Below, piece after piece: positions 1 to 10,932 of a stretch of 64,000 nt of DNA. A program made the translations under genes and the position numbers. Every line of letters starts with the position of its first letter. Within the stretch, counting starts at the first letter, position 1. Origin of the DNA: Zeus faber (Eukaryota > Chordata > Actinopteri > Zeiformes > Zeidae); the NCBI GenBank assembly GCA_960531495.1, contig OY482863.1, positions 9,592,000-9,655,999 on the forward strand. The letters run 5' to 3'. The notes beneath the pieces were generated by a model that had not been told where the DNA came from, searched no databases, and saw only the letters and a program-made list of their open reading frames with translations.

Positions 1-823
1 CTGGAGAGCAAGAGAGAGAGAGAGAGCAGGAAGTCCTCCCCACCCGCCCCCCCGCCCGCCCCCACACCCTCTGCTGTTTTCGCAGAGATAAAGCGCTTTT
101 TCAGGTCGCATCCTGGGGCCGTAATCTCCTTACATGCTTCCTGGTTTTGTTCCACGGTGCGACTGAAAGTGCTGGAAAAATGACAAACTCGCTCCCCCCC
201 TTGGTGGCGGACGACCCCGGGGTGTGTCATCCAGTATTCACGGATTTTCGTTCGGATTTCAGGAAAAAGTGACGGCGACGAGGCCAACGACGAGTGGCCC
301 GCGCGTGGAGTTGATGTTGCTTTTGGAGCGAGGTCAGCCTCGTCCTGGTGCCGCACGCCGTGTCCTGATCACGGGGCGAAGACGAGCCCCCGCGTCCGCC
401 TCCGCGTCCTCCGACCGCGACTTCCTACTTAGCCCCTCTCGCCGCGAGCGCCGCCCTTTGTAAAGTTTGTTAGAAGGTAATAATGAAGGGAGACATTTGC
501 ATGAAAGGGCTTTTCTGGAGAGCCAGACAATGCCTCGCTGTTTTGGGTTTTGTTTTTTTTCGCGAAATTGTTGAAAAGGACAGGTGCGCATTTCAGGCAT
601 TCTCAAAGTGTTGTGAAGCTCACATTCTTCCTCTCTGTTCTCTCTCCTCATTTCACTCTCTCTCGCTCTCTCTGTTCTGAACATGGCCTTCTAGGGGGGG
701 GGAGGGGTGAGGCCGGCATTCGACCGTGAGCCACACCCCGCGCTCCTGCCAGAGGAAACTTTCAATCTGCCCCCTCCCGCCTCCCTTCCTCCCTCTCACC
801 CTCACCCTCCCAGTCTCACTCTC

Positions 824-1033
824 CTTTCTTTCTTTCTCTCTTTCTCTCTCTCTCGCTCTCTCTCTCCCTCTCTCCCTCTCTCTCCCCCTCATACTTTTGT
901 CAGGTGTTATTTATGAGCGGTGTGGCTGAGTTCCTGCGCGCCACCAGCACCTGCTCGGAGTTGGAAACGCAGAGCCGAGGCAGCTGCCAGAGAGAGAGGG
1001 AGAGAGAGGGAGAGAGAGAGAGAGAGAGAGAGG
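824..1033. repeat. (CT)n then (GA)n tracts
   Basis: CT-rich pyrimidine DNA at 824-889 is followed, after about 100 unique bases, by a purine (GA)n tract at 991-1033. The two tracts are reverse-complement in composition and could pair. Confidence 0.85.
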
Positions 1034-1102
1034 GGTCAAACAGGGCTGGACGATATGGGATAGTTAATTATCACCATAATCATAGGGAATGTTACACAAT
1101 AT

Positions 1103-1104
<2 letters not shown>

Positions 1105-1136
<32 letters not shown>
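1105..1136. repeat. (AT)16 microsatellite
   Basis: Pure AT dinucleotide array in zeb1 intron 1. Confidence 0.9.
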
Positions 1137-1139
<3 letters not shown>

Positions 1140-1392
1140 TGTGGATGCAGATGTCCATGTCAAGGAGTCCAACTTCAGGTGAGTTCACACCAAAAATGCG
1201 TGCACCACCATACGACCGATTTCCTAATTAAATGATCAACTTTAATCTTTGCACATTTTTCCAGCCCTAGCGTCCAGGAAAACAACGGACGACAACAAGT
1301 TCAAGCGGGAGAGAGGAAATAGGGACAGCTACGCAGAGGTGTAACAGGCACATTGGAGATTAGAGGACGAGCCACGGGGACATCACTGGGGG

Positions 1393-1398
1393 TGCGTG

Positions 1399-1461
<63 letters not shown>
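1393..1461. repeat. (GT)n with internal (GC GT)n
   Basis: GT array with a central GTGC-type tetranucleotide stretch. Confidence 0.9.
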
Positions 1462-1464
<3 letters not shown>

Positions 1465-1693
1465 CTGTTGGCCAGGGGGCGATGAGTGGGTGCGGGGACG
1501 GCGGGACAAAGGCGACAAAACACTCGATGAGCGGCGGGTAAACTGGTTGATAGCGGCGTAACGCTCGCGACGCCATCGATTAAGGACCCACGCTTCACTG
1601 AGTGCCGAGCTCAGAAAGCGGGGGGAGGAAAGTGGGGGGGCCCCCCTGTCCGGCATGAGGACAGCTGTAATCACACACACTCCAATTCACAAA

Positions 1694-1875
1694 CAGACAC
1701 ACACACACACACACACACTCACACACACACACACACACTCGGAGTTAGCGAGACACACACACACACACACACACACACACATTTTGATTGTGAACTCCTG
1801 AACCTCAACAGTGGCGAGAGGCACTCCGACAGGTGGGCTGCAGAACAGGCCAGAGCTCACACAGGTTCTCAGTCT

Positions 1876-1909
<34 letters not shown>
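1694..1909. repeat. Three (CA)n arrays
   Basis: CA arrays at about 1697-1738 (interrupted), 1753-1781 and 1879-1909, separated by short unique DNA. Confidence 0.9.
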
Positions 1910-1911
<2 letters not shown>

Positions 1912-2007
1912 AAGATAATTTGGCAAAGGGGAGAGGAAAGACGTCTGTGCACTTTGGTTTGGTAGACCATCTATCACGTTTCCACAGGTGGTTGGTGGCT
2001 AGAGAAC

Positions 2008-2043
2008 GCTGTAGCTGCCCTTTACAGAAAGGGCAGCTACAGC
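2008..2043. repeat. Perfect 16-bp inverted repeat, 4-nt loop
   Basis: Arm GCTGTAGCTGCCCTTT (2008-2023), loop ACAG (2024-2027), and an exact reverse-complement arm (2028-2043). It is too short for a microRNA precursor and sits in zeb1 intron 1 with no transposon around it. Confidence 0.9.
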
Positions 2044-2610
2044 TGTTAAAGTAAGCAGGAGAGTTTAGAGCTGCCCACCTCGTTAAAATGTTGAATAAAA
2101 AAGAGGTGAGATTAATTCAATATCTTGAAAGAAAATCGGCCTCAGAGCAGACGGACCGATGAGTGTCGGCCCAGCAGGATGGCGCAGAGACACGCTGGCC
2201 GATGCAAACAGAAGAATAAAAGGAAAAGATTTACGGAGCTTTGAGGCAAACGCAGTCACCGCTCGGTGGGTCTGGGGAGCCCCATGCCGACCTGGATCCG
2301 GGTGCGTGAAAACGCACGCATTCCTCAAACAAAAACATGACAATTCGGGCGAATGCAGCGCACCTCATATCCATCCGCGGGGCGAGAGTGCAATTACGTT
2401 TATTGCACTTTTTTTCTCCCCGGCCTTGCCTGTAATTTCCCTGGGTGGTGAAAAGGCACGATAGGGTTACGGCGTGAGCCAGGGCGAGTCTAGACCGGGT
2501 GGGATGTGTTAAAAGGAGGGATGCGCTGTCGCCTTACGGGCAACATTGAGATCTAAATTCACAAATCAAGCACATTTCAAAAGCGTCGAAAGCGTAAACC
2601 CAATAATAAC

Positions 2611-2751
2611 ACACACGTGCACGCACGCACACACACACACACACACTCACACACGCCTCCCCCGGTGCCATTGGGGTTGTGGGTGAGTTGTGAGTTGGGA
2701 CAAAAACCCGAGAGGGATAAACGGTGCGATTCGGACGGTTAGACCCCCACC

Positions 2752-2788
<37 letters not shown>

Positions 2789-2808
2789 ACACACACACAC
2801 ACACACAC
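2611..2808. repeat. (CA)n arrays
   Basis: CA arrays at about 2611-2655 and 2755-2808, separated by about 100 unique bases. Confidence 0.9.
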
Positions 2809-2983
2809 GCCCCCCTCTGTTTTTCAGGCGGCTCATTCTCCTCTCATTAATCCTGCGTGGATGTTTATCTGTGTTGACATTCGGCCCCTCCCCTCTGACT
2901 AACAAACAGGGTGACTAAGGTTTTCTGCCGCGGCTGTCGGCTAAATCTATGCCGTGAGGGCTCTTGGGGAAGATGTGTGTGAG

Positions 2984-3212
2984 TGTGAATGTGTGTGTGT
3001 GTGTGTGTATGTGGGGGGGGCGGTATTGCGGGCAGATGCGTTAGTTCCATTAGCAGATGCGTTAGTCACCGCAGTCATCCCCTGGGGGTGAGCTGGAGGG
3101 GCGGGGCACGATGGCATCGCAGTGATCCGGCGGGGGGGGTGGGGTTCGTGTCCGGAAACGACCCGCAAAACATGACACCCCACCCCCCCCCTCCCCACAC
3201 ACACACACACAC
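2984..3212. repeat. (GT)n and (CA)n flanking a G/C-run segment
   Basis: GT array at about 2986-3010 and CA array at 3197-3212 in opposite orientation, with G-run and C-run stretches between them. Confidence 0.85.
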
Positions 3213-3636
3213 CCAACCCCCCCAGCCCCTCCCCAACCCCCAGTGCCCTCCGTCCCTCCGGCCGTCCCTCAGGAGGGCCATTATCAGTCACGAGCGCCGT
3301 GGAAAGACAAAAATATATATATGGTGGTCATAACCGGCTGGCAAGGGGCCAGGCGCGGTGCTGGACAGCATCGTTGGCCCAGTGATAACCGAATAAAGTA
3401 TCCAGAAATGGTACAAACAGCTCATAGGCTATGCACCGTATTGCCCAAAATGATCAAATAAAATCGTAAATAACAGATCAATTTCAGGAAGTACTGTTAT
3501 ATATATTTTCCACCGGCAGGCCCACGGGCCGCAGGTTGGCCACCGCCGGCGTAGGCGGAGACACGGAGTGGCGGTGAGGAGGGGGGACGGGGGATGTTAA
3601 TAAGGTTGAGTGAGACCAAAGTGGGAACGAGGAGCA

Positions 3637-3741
<105 letters not shown>

Positions 3742-3806
3742 CACTTAACCAAAGCTTCAACCTCTGAAAAGTCTAATGCACTCATTTTTTTCAGGGGGAG
3801 GGACAC

Positions 3807-3839
3807 GCACACACAAACACAAACATGCACAGCCACACA

Positions 3840-3915
<76 letters not shown>

Positions 3916-3990
3916 CACACACGCACGCACGCACACACACCACACAGACGCACATACAGTACACACACACGCACGCACGCACACACACAG
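3807..3990. repeat. Compound (CA)n array
   Basis: CA/CG-containing compound array with a pure core at about 3843-3908 and GCAC-type interruptions toward the right. It lies only 66 bases from the preceding (CA)49. Confidence 0.95.
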
Positions 3991-4193
3991 GAATCCAGGC
4001 TGTGTTAACTGTGGTGTATACTGGTGAGGTGAGAAGAAGCGGCATGGGGGCTGATGGGGTTTCGCCACAAACACAAGCTGGCACCAGAGGGCCCCTGGCA
4101 GTGGCCCACCTCCTGCCTATTGTGTCACTCCGGTCTCTTTCATTAACCGCTCCACCGAGAGGCACAGGGAGGGCAGGGGAGGGACGTTAGGTG

Positions 4194-4195
<2 letters not shown>

Positions 4196-4269
<74 letters not shown>
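4196..4269. repeat. (TG)37 microsatellite
   Basis: 74 bases of pure TG. Confidence 0.97.
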
Positions 4270-4270
<1 letters not shown>

Positions 4271-5125
4271 AGGGGGAAGGGGGGGTTCAAGGCAGATCCA
4301 GGGGGCCCGGCAGAGCAGCCGCTGAACACGGTGATTAAAAAAGACACATCTACAGAAAGCGGCCCAGCACGCCATACACAGTGTTTACTTCCCCGAGGGC
4401 TGTAATTTACAGGTAATATCTCTCTCTCTCGCTCTCTCTCTCTCTGGGAAATAAACACACTACTAGATATTACCTCACTCCCCCAGAATTGCCTCCCCGG
4501 TGCGGCGGGGGTCCGTGTGTTTACAGAGTGCGGAGGGGCGAGCGTGAGAGAAAGAAAACAAGACGACATAGGGGGAACGGAGATTTGTGGAAAGAAAAGC
4601 AAAAGGGGAAAGATAAGAACGGATTGGGAAGAAGGGAGAAAACTTTCCAGCCATTGGAACACCCTTCAAATATTTCACACCAGCTAGTGAATGAGGAGGT
4701 TTTTCAGTGCCCCTTATAAATCCCGACAACAGAAAGCGCGTATCTCATTACGACGTGACAACACGATACCCCGTGAGCGGAAGATGAACGACGTCATTAA
4801 AAAAAAAGTTCTGAGGGGGCCACGCTTTTGGTCCGGAGGCAGCTATCTTTTTTTTTTTTTTTGGCGAAGAAGGGTTCACGGACGGAGCAGACCGCGGAAA
4901 CACACCGTTCGCCGCCCCCTCCGCTCCAGCCGAATGTGTCCGCCGGGGGTGAGGGGGTGGGGGTCGTATCTGTCTTTCCGGCCCTGCCATTTGACCGTCA
5001 GTCGGGTGGGGGACCGCGCCGCCTGGGCCCCGCGACACGGGCCCGGGCCGCGTTTCGGAGGCGGAAGATCCAGGCCCGGACGCGCTACGCCGTCCCGGAG
5101 CAGCCCCGGCGCTCTCACGGCGCCC

Positions 5126-5189
<64 letters not shown>

Positions 5190-5196
5190 GAGAGAG
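5126..5196. repeat. (GA)n purine tract
   Basis: GA array with minor AAG/CAG interruptions, between a CpG-rich segment (4880-5125) and unique DNA containing an octamer motif. Confidence 0.9.
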
Positions 5197-5278
5197 CGCA
5201 AGACAGAGGTCTGATGTATTCCGCCGGCGTTCCGCAGATTCCAGCCTCGCAGGACCCTCCGGGAGCAGAATGGGTCAT

Positions 5279-5286
5279 ATGCAAAT
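5279..5286 (+). promoter_or_regulatory. Octamer-type ATGCAAAT motif
   Basis: Exact ATGCAAAT (POU-class consensus) in non-repetitive zeb1 intron 1. A second exact copy is at 8119-8126. Motif match only. Confidence 0.3.
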
Positions 5287-6278
5287 GGCGCGCACAGTGC
5301 GGAGGAGAAGTTTCCCACAAGCCGAGTGTGAAAGGTGCTGCCGGCGGCAGCGGGCCCCCTCCCTCCCCGATGGCCGTCTCCCCCCTCCCTGCTGAATGGG
5401 GCTTTTCTTCTGGCCCCCAGAAAGTGAATGAGGCAGAGCGGGCAAACTGCAAAGGTAACTAGGCTCTTTCTCCTCGGGCTTTCTCACCAAAGCCCTGAAC
5501 ACACAATGGCTCATTTAAGCATTCAGCCACACAAACCCCCCAATAAAGCACATCCAAGCACAGTTAAGGGGGTTTTTAGCGAAACTGACTTGGGGTTTAA
5601 AACCGCTTCTTCATGGGTGGAGGGAGGGAGGGGGGCACCTGGGTCTCGTTTTTTTTTACGGGCTGATGCCCAGCCTCCGTGGGAGCGGCTAATCATTAAG
5701 CCGCTCTTAACAGAGGTGGGAGTGCGGCCGTACATCAAAACCCGTTTCTTATTTGGACACACGGGGCCTTATTCCCCCTCCCGCAGCAGCTGCGGGACGG
5801 GACAAAGACGAGGGGAGAGCGGGGAAAACTAGACGAGCCTAACTCGAGCCACGCCCGCCCTGCAGATAAACGGACACAAATAAAGGGAAGGGGGGAGATT
5901 TTGGCCGTTCGTTAATAATAATAGTGCCCCCCGAAAAAACGTCACCCGGGCCCCCTTTTCCCCCCGATCCCAGGCGCGCGAGCTTCTTGTTCGCGGCGTC
6001 ACCTGTTGCAAAGAAGGAGAAGGGGGGGGGGGGGGGGAAGACCACGACTGCCACCGTTCAGCTGCTTCCCAACCAGCTTTCCACCTCCTCCTCCTCCTCC
6101 TCCTTTCCCTTCTGCTCCACCCCTCCACCCATCGCCACTCTATGGGGGGGTGGGGTGGGTGGGGGCAGACACCACCAGAGTTTATTGGTCAGCGGAGAGG
6201 AACGGACGGACAGAGAGAGAGAAAGAGAGAGAGAGATAGAGGGAGAGAACGGAGGCGAAGCCGGGTCTGGGGTCTCAA

Positions 6279-6282
<4 letters not shown>

Positions 6283-6349
<67 letters not shown>

Positions 6350-6354
6350 CACAC
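6283..6354. repeat. (CA)n microsatellite
   Basis: CA array with one AA interruption. It is preceded by a short GA tract (6210-6246) and a run of G (6023-6038). Confidence 0.95.
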
Positions 6355-6548
6355 CTCTCCGTCACCTTCAATCCCGACCCCCCCCCTCCCACTCCCTCCC
6401 TTCCCGTCCCCCTTTTTCAATGAACGGACTTAAACACAAACACAATTGGACATGCTGGAAGCCTCACAATGGCACAGGGGTTGGGGAGGGTGTAGGGGGG
6501 AGGGGGGGTAGGGGCAGGGGTAGGGGAGGGGGCGGAGGAGGGGAGGGG

Positions 6549-6550
<2 letters not shown>

Positions 6551-6580
<30 letters not shown>
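6551..6580. repeat. (GA)n tract
   Basis: Short GA array downstream of G-run DNA (6480-6550). Confidence 0.9.
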
Positions 6581-6582
<2 letters not shown>

Positions 6583-6860
6583 TGAAGTCATACTCTAGGC
6601 ACGCATGGGTGCCCGGGTGGGAGGGGGGCAATCAACAGCACCCCTGGCTACTGTGTCTTAACCCCGCCCCCCCCCCAAATAGAAGGAGAAGCTTTGAAGA
6701 GAATGGAGGGGGGGTGGAAGGGGGTGGGGTTGGGGGGTGGGAGGGTGGGGATTTTCTTCTTTTTCTAACTTACTTGGCACTTTCAAATGAGGCAGGGGGG
6801 GAAGGCTGGGTCACAAGCGGAGTGAGATAAATGAAATATTTCCTCCTCCGCTAAACTCCT

Positions 6861-6864
<4 letters not shown>

Positions 6865-6898
<34 letters not shown>

Positions 6899-6909
6899 CA
6901 CACACACAA
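6865..6909. repeat. (CA)n microsatellite
   Basis: CA array with one GG interruption. Confidence 0.9.
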
Positions 6910-7888
6910 CAGGGGTGTACCCCCTTTTTTAAATGTAAACAGATGTCCTTTTAAGACGGTGGAGTGGCATGCGGGGCTCGCTCCCGCTCCGGGGCCCGGG
7001 TAGATGCTGTCTCTCTCTGTGTCTCTCCCCTCTGACGGGGCACATTCTCACTTCACAACCCCCCGGTGGTATTTATTCACTTATTATTTGTTTGTTTTCG
7101 TTTTGGTCGGGGGGGGGGGGCACTCATTATCACGGCTTGGGTACCGTTTGATGGACCGTTTATTGGGTGAAAAAAACGGAAGTCGAACGAGGGCGGGGCC
7201 ACAGGGGAGGAGAGGGTGAGACGGTTACCGTCCGGTGAAGCGCCTTCACCAGTTCATCCGTTTGGCTTGCTTCTGTGCAGCGGGCCGGCGGGTAAGTAGA
7301 CGCCATCCAGACGCTCCACCGTCCTATCCCCCCCCGACTTTACTTTCACTTTTAAAGTCACTTGCTCCGCCGCTGCCCGCCAGCGGCCATCTCGCCGAGG
7401 CCCCGTTTATTTTTTGCCGAGAATGTTAATACAGGCTCGCATTCCTCTATTCCCAAATTGCCGTGTTAGATTACCATTGCGCGCGGGGGGGGGGGGGGCT
7501 GCAGTATCCCAACGATTGCAAACACCTGTCGTCCCGGTGGCTGTTAACACCTCCCCGTTTACAGCTGCGACGGGGGCTCACCTTGGTCTCGGCGCTTTCT
7601 GCCGGCGGCGGCGGCGCCGGAGCGTCCCGGACCTTTGAGGTGTTTTAGGGGGTTTTTTTGGGGGTGGGGGGTGGGGTTTTGTCTTTCTTTGTACGCCGCG
7701 CGTTATTCCCATCGACCGAGAGGCGACTCGCCTCTAAGTTCCCCTCCGCACCTGCGTCGGCTTCGGACGGAGCGCGCCGGTTTGGCCGTAACCCTCACGC
7801 GGGAAGGGATGAAAATGACATATAACTGAGGCCTGTGACAGCCCTAGCCCACCGCTCCCCACCCCTGCCCGGCTTCAGGCTTTAATAG

Positions 7889-7890
<2 letters not shown>

Positions 7891-7965
<75 letters not shown>
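7891..7965. repeat. (CT)37 microsatellite
   Basis: Uninterrupted CT array, about 75 bases, in zeb1 intron 1. Confidence 0.95.
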
Positions 7966-7971
<6 letters not shown>

Positions 7972-8118
7972 CTCCTCACTCGCCCTCTCTTCCGCGAGTT
8001 AGAAGAAATTCTCCAACAAAAACAGCAGGGGTGATGATTTACATGACAGATTGCCGGCTTAGCGGGGAGATAGTAGGAAGTGGCGACTTAAAGAAGAGGA
8101 GGGTCGAGCTGCTTGAAC

Positions 8119-8126
8119 ATGCAAAT
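8119..8126 (+). promoter_or_regulatory. Octamer-type ATGCAAAT motif
   Basis: Second exact copy of the POU octamer in zeb1 intron 1, in a unique stretch (7980-8280) next to a long CT array. Motif match only. Confidence 0.3.
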
Positions 8127-8562
8127 GAGAGGGAGGTACGACAGGAAGCACGTTCAGTTCGGAACTGACTTTCGCGAGAGCTGAGCCGCCGTCAATGTCT
8201 AAAGGTGCAGATAAAGGGCAAATATGTAGACTCCTAAAATAAAATACAATTTTAAAAAAGAGTTTTATTCAAGGTACGTCCTGAGACTCGCCACACCGAA
8301 AAAAGGGGGTGGGGGAGCAGCAAAAGGAAGGCTTGCCTAAATAGGAAATAACACTTTCAACAGCAGATAAACCCCCAGAAATAAAACGAGTGCCAAAAAC
8401 TAAACTGACAGCCCGTCGCGGTCCCACCGGGAAGTCTCTCGGAGCGGAGCGGCGGAAAGAAAAGCGCCCGCGGACGACGTCCCAATTTCCACGTCGCGCC
8501 AACGATCTTTTGATTCCTGACATCTAACACCGGGTGGCACAAATGGCGACCACGTCGACAGG

Positions 8563-8564
<2 letters not shown>

Positions 8565-8601
<37 letters not shown>
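8565..8601. repeat. (GT)n microsatellite
   Basis: GT array, followed by A-rich DNA (8630-8850). Confidence 0.95.
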
Positions 8602-8605
<4 letters not shown>

Positions 8606-9418
8606 GGGAGTTTTTTTTTCTTCGCCTTCTTGTAAAAAAAACAAAAAAAACAACCACCACAATATTGAAAAGTCAAAAAGTCAAAAAGGCAGCACTTAAT
8701 AGAATGTTGACCAACAGAGGTGTCAACAGACTTCTCTGCCACAATTCAACCACTATTTAAAAAAAAAGAAAAAAAAGAAAGAAAGATAAAAGAAAAATTT
8801 GGATATACACGAATCCTATTAAAAAAATAAAAAGAAAAGAAAAAAGAAACGTGTGAGAAGCCCCAAGCCACCGCCGGTCCGCGAGAGAGGAAATGTAGTG
8901 CGCCGCAGAAGACGCTCCGCTGCCCTTATATAGGCTGTGCTTCGCCCCTGCTCGAGCAGCGCGTGGGAAACATCCCGTCCTTCTCACACGTTCAAATCCC
9001 ACCGCCCCGGTCCGGCCCCGGAGCGTATTACCACTTTAAAAATGCCCGGAGTTTCCCCCCGTGTATTGTTAATAGTGATAAAGACAAAAATAAAAAAAAA
9101 CTGGAGAAAGGAAAAGGCAATCGCGCCAAGTTATGACATCAAAGTAAAAATCCGGTGGTCTGGGGGAAAAGCTCAGCGAACTGTTTCGGGGGATTTATTT
9201 TTATTTTTATTTTTCCTCCTGTTTTCTGTTTGTATATCGATATGATAGGAGAGGGAGGAGAGGGAGGGAGGGAGGGAGGGGGGGGGGGGCATACGTTTCT
9301 CAGCGCGAAACGAGGCTGAATTAATTAAAACAAAACGCATTTTTCACCCCACCTCAGCCCTCGCCCCGCACAGCAACAGTGTTCCTATCGCACTACCTGC
9401 TCCCTCCCGACTGTGCAA

Positions 9419-9435
9419 AAAAACAACAACAACAA

Positions 9436-9471
<36 letters not shown>

Positions 9472-9475
9472 AAAG
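9419..9475. repeat. (CAA)n trinucleotide array
   Basis: CAA repeats with two AAAAC interruptions. One frame reads poly-Gln, but nothing around it looks coding. Confidence 0.9.
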
Positions 9476-9730
9476 AACAGAGAACAGACAAAAATATGAA
9501 ACCCAAATCCGCCAATTCGAAGCCGAAACCAACAAAAAACATCCCTCGAGACGCTTTCGACGGATCAAACTATCCGTCCGATGGGGAAACTGACAAAGAA
9601 AAAGAAGGACCTGTCGAGGTCCGCGGAAACGATCAGGTTCAGCAGACAGGTCCCGAGTTGTACTGGGATCATAATCCCACACGATTGTTATTTGTACTAC
9701 GTGTCGATCACACCAGAGGAACCCCTCCAA

Positions 9731-9763
9731 CCCCCCCGCCCCCCCCCCCCCCCCCCCCCCCCC
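9731..9763. repeat. Poly-C tract (25 C)
   Basis: Seven C, one G, then 25 consecutive C. It lies 380 bases downstream of the zeb1 exon-1 donor, with a second C run at 10062-10076. Confidence 0.9.
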
Positions 9764-9940
9764 AAAAAAGGAGGAAAAAAAGACGGAAATAATAAGAACA
9801 AACAGAGCCGAGCGGGGTAGAAAAAGCGCTCGTAACGGGGGTGAGGCGCGTATAACGGTCCAGGGCGCAGCGGACCGCTAGGCGGACGGAGAGCCAGGTA
9901 TAACGGTCCGCTACACGCGCTCCCCTCTCCCTCTCTCTCA

Positions 9941-9943
9941 CAG

Positions 9944-9975
<32 letters not shown>

Positions 9976-9980
9976 GCACG
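9941..9980. repeat. (CA)n microsatellite
   Basis: CA array ending in GCAC repeats, about 160 bases inside zeb1 intron 1 from the exon-1 donor. Confidence 0.95.
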
Positions 9981-10137
9981 TACACACTACTTCCCAGGCA
10001 CTTTGGGTGCCTAAAAGCCGGCCAAAGTTTTCGGAGAAACCCTCGCGGGGACCGAGCGGACCCCCCCCCCCCCCCCACCCCACCGCCATCGAAGTCCCCT
10101 CGAACGCAGAAGTATTTTTTTTTATTTCGGTACTCAC

Positions 10138-10195
10138 CGCTATTCCTCCTCGGGTTCGCCTGCTTTCTGCGCTTACACCTGGGGCCATCCGCCAT
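10138..10195 (-). CDS. zeb1: zeb1 first coding exon (zinc finger E-box-binding homeobox 1)
   Basis: Read on the minus strand from the ATG at 10195-10193, the frame gives MADGPRCKRRKQANPRR followed by NS, then one extra base G (10138). A consensus donor GTGAGTACC begins at 10137. As I remember the vertebrate ZEB1 N-terminus, it is MADGPRCKRRKQANPRRNN encoded by its own exon and ending in phase 1, so 18 of 19 residues and the exon phase agree. ZEB1 is a nuclear repressor with two zinc-finger clusters and a central homeodomain-like region. It binds CACCT/E-box sites, represses cadherin-1 and drives epithelial-mesenchymal transition. The basic KRRK stretch lies in this exon. All later exons lie left of position 1. 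Teleosts have zeb1a and zeb1b copies and these residues cannot tell them apart. The reading beyond the donor (GEYRNKKK...) is intronic. Confidence 0.93.
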
Positions 10196-10223
10196 GATCC
10201 TTTCGCTGTGTCTAAATGCTGCT

Positions 10224-10224
10224 G

Positions 10225-10288
<64 letters not shown>
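10224..10288. repeat. (GA)n, i.e. (CT)n in the zeb1 sense
   Basis: About 65 bases, nearly pure GA on the plus strand, only 29 bases upstream of the zeb1 start codon. It would be a pyrimidine tract in the 5' leader if transcription begins upstream of it. Confidence 0.95.
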
Positions 10289-10291
<3 letters not shown>

Positions 10292-10393
10292 CCTCCTCTC
10301 TCACCCCTCACCCCCCCCCCCGTCCCCTCCCTCCCTACCTCCCCCGTTCACCTCACCCCCCCCCCCCCCCCTTTTCCCTTCCCCGCACCTGGT

Positions 10394-10471
10394 TTACGAC
10401 ACTCTCCGCTTTACGGCATCACCTTCGGACCCCGGACCCCGGACCTTGGACCTCGGACCGTCGGCCGACAT
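10394..10471 (-). other. candidate upstream ORF in zeb1 leader (25 codons)
   Basis: On the minus strand an ATG at 10471-10469 opens a 25-codon frame ending in TAA at 10396-10394, about 200 bases before the zeb1 start. It begins MSADGPRSKV, which resembles the ZEB1 start MADGPRCKRR. The codons for A, D, G and P differ from the real exon only at third positions. The 3' part of the frame lies in a degenerate 7-bp tandem repeat (GGTCCRR), which can generate GPR-like peptides by itself. Whether this segment is transcribed is unknown. Confidence 0.4.
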
Positions 10472-10823
10472 GGCAGCCGTGGGCGCTTCTCCATCACCCG
10501 TCTCTCCACGTTTTCCCGATGAAGTATGATGTCACACGTTTTGACTCAGTGAATACCTGGCTTTGGATTAATCATTGAACAAAAAAAAAAAACGTTTTGT
10601 TTTTTTGGGGGTTTTTTTGGTCTTTTTTTTTGTTTTTTTTTCCCCCAACATTCAATATTTGTGCAGCACACGATAGTGCGGTGAAATTAAAATGGGAGAA
10701 ACATAAAAAAAAAAGTACATTGAATAAAATCAAAAACAGAAGCTAAATAAATAAATAATAATAATAAAAAAAAAAAAAATCCATAGTCATAATCAAAATA
10801 TATGCATGTTTGTATGTACAGTG

Positions 10824-10895
10824 TTCTTCTTCTTCTTCTTCTTCTTCTTCTTCTTCTTCTTCTTCTTCTTCTTCTTCTTCTTCTTCTTCTTCTTC
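10824..10895. repeat. (TTC)24 trinucleotide array
   Basis: Exactly 72 bases of uninterrupted TTC (GAA on the other strand), about 630 bases upstream of the zeb1 start. It is followed by an (AAT)n array at 10909-10932. Confidence 0.97.
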
Positions 10896-10932
10896 ATAAC
10901 AAAAAAAAAAATAATAATAATAATAATAATAA

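Larger units (their letters stand above)
10196..10600 (-). promoter_or_regulatory. zeb1: zeb1 5' leader and proximal promoter region
   Basis: This is the DNA immediately upstream of the zeb1 start, read on the minus strand. It contains a 65-base pyrimidine (CT)n tract in the sense of transcription (10224-10288), two C-rich blocks, a short GGTCCG-type tandem repeat (10425-10460), and CACCT motifs on the plus strand at 10290, 10349, 10386 (full CACCTG) and 10420. A further CACCTG at 10176-10181 lies inside the coding exon. No TATA box at a convincing spacing is visible, so the transcription start is not placed. The leader assignment is inferred from adjacency to exon 1. Confidence 0.6.

Noticed and set aside
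9379..9792. 137-codon frame with poly-Gln and poly-Pro
   Set aside because: Built from CAA and poly-C simple repeats inside zeb1 intron 1, on the opposite strand to zeb1.
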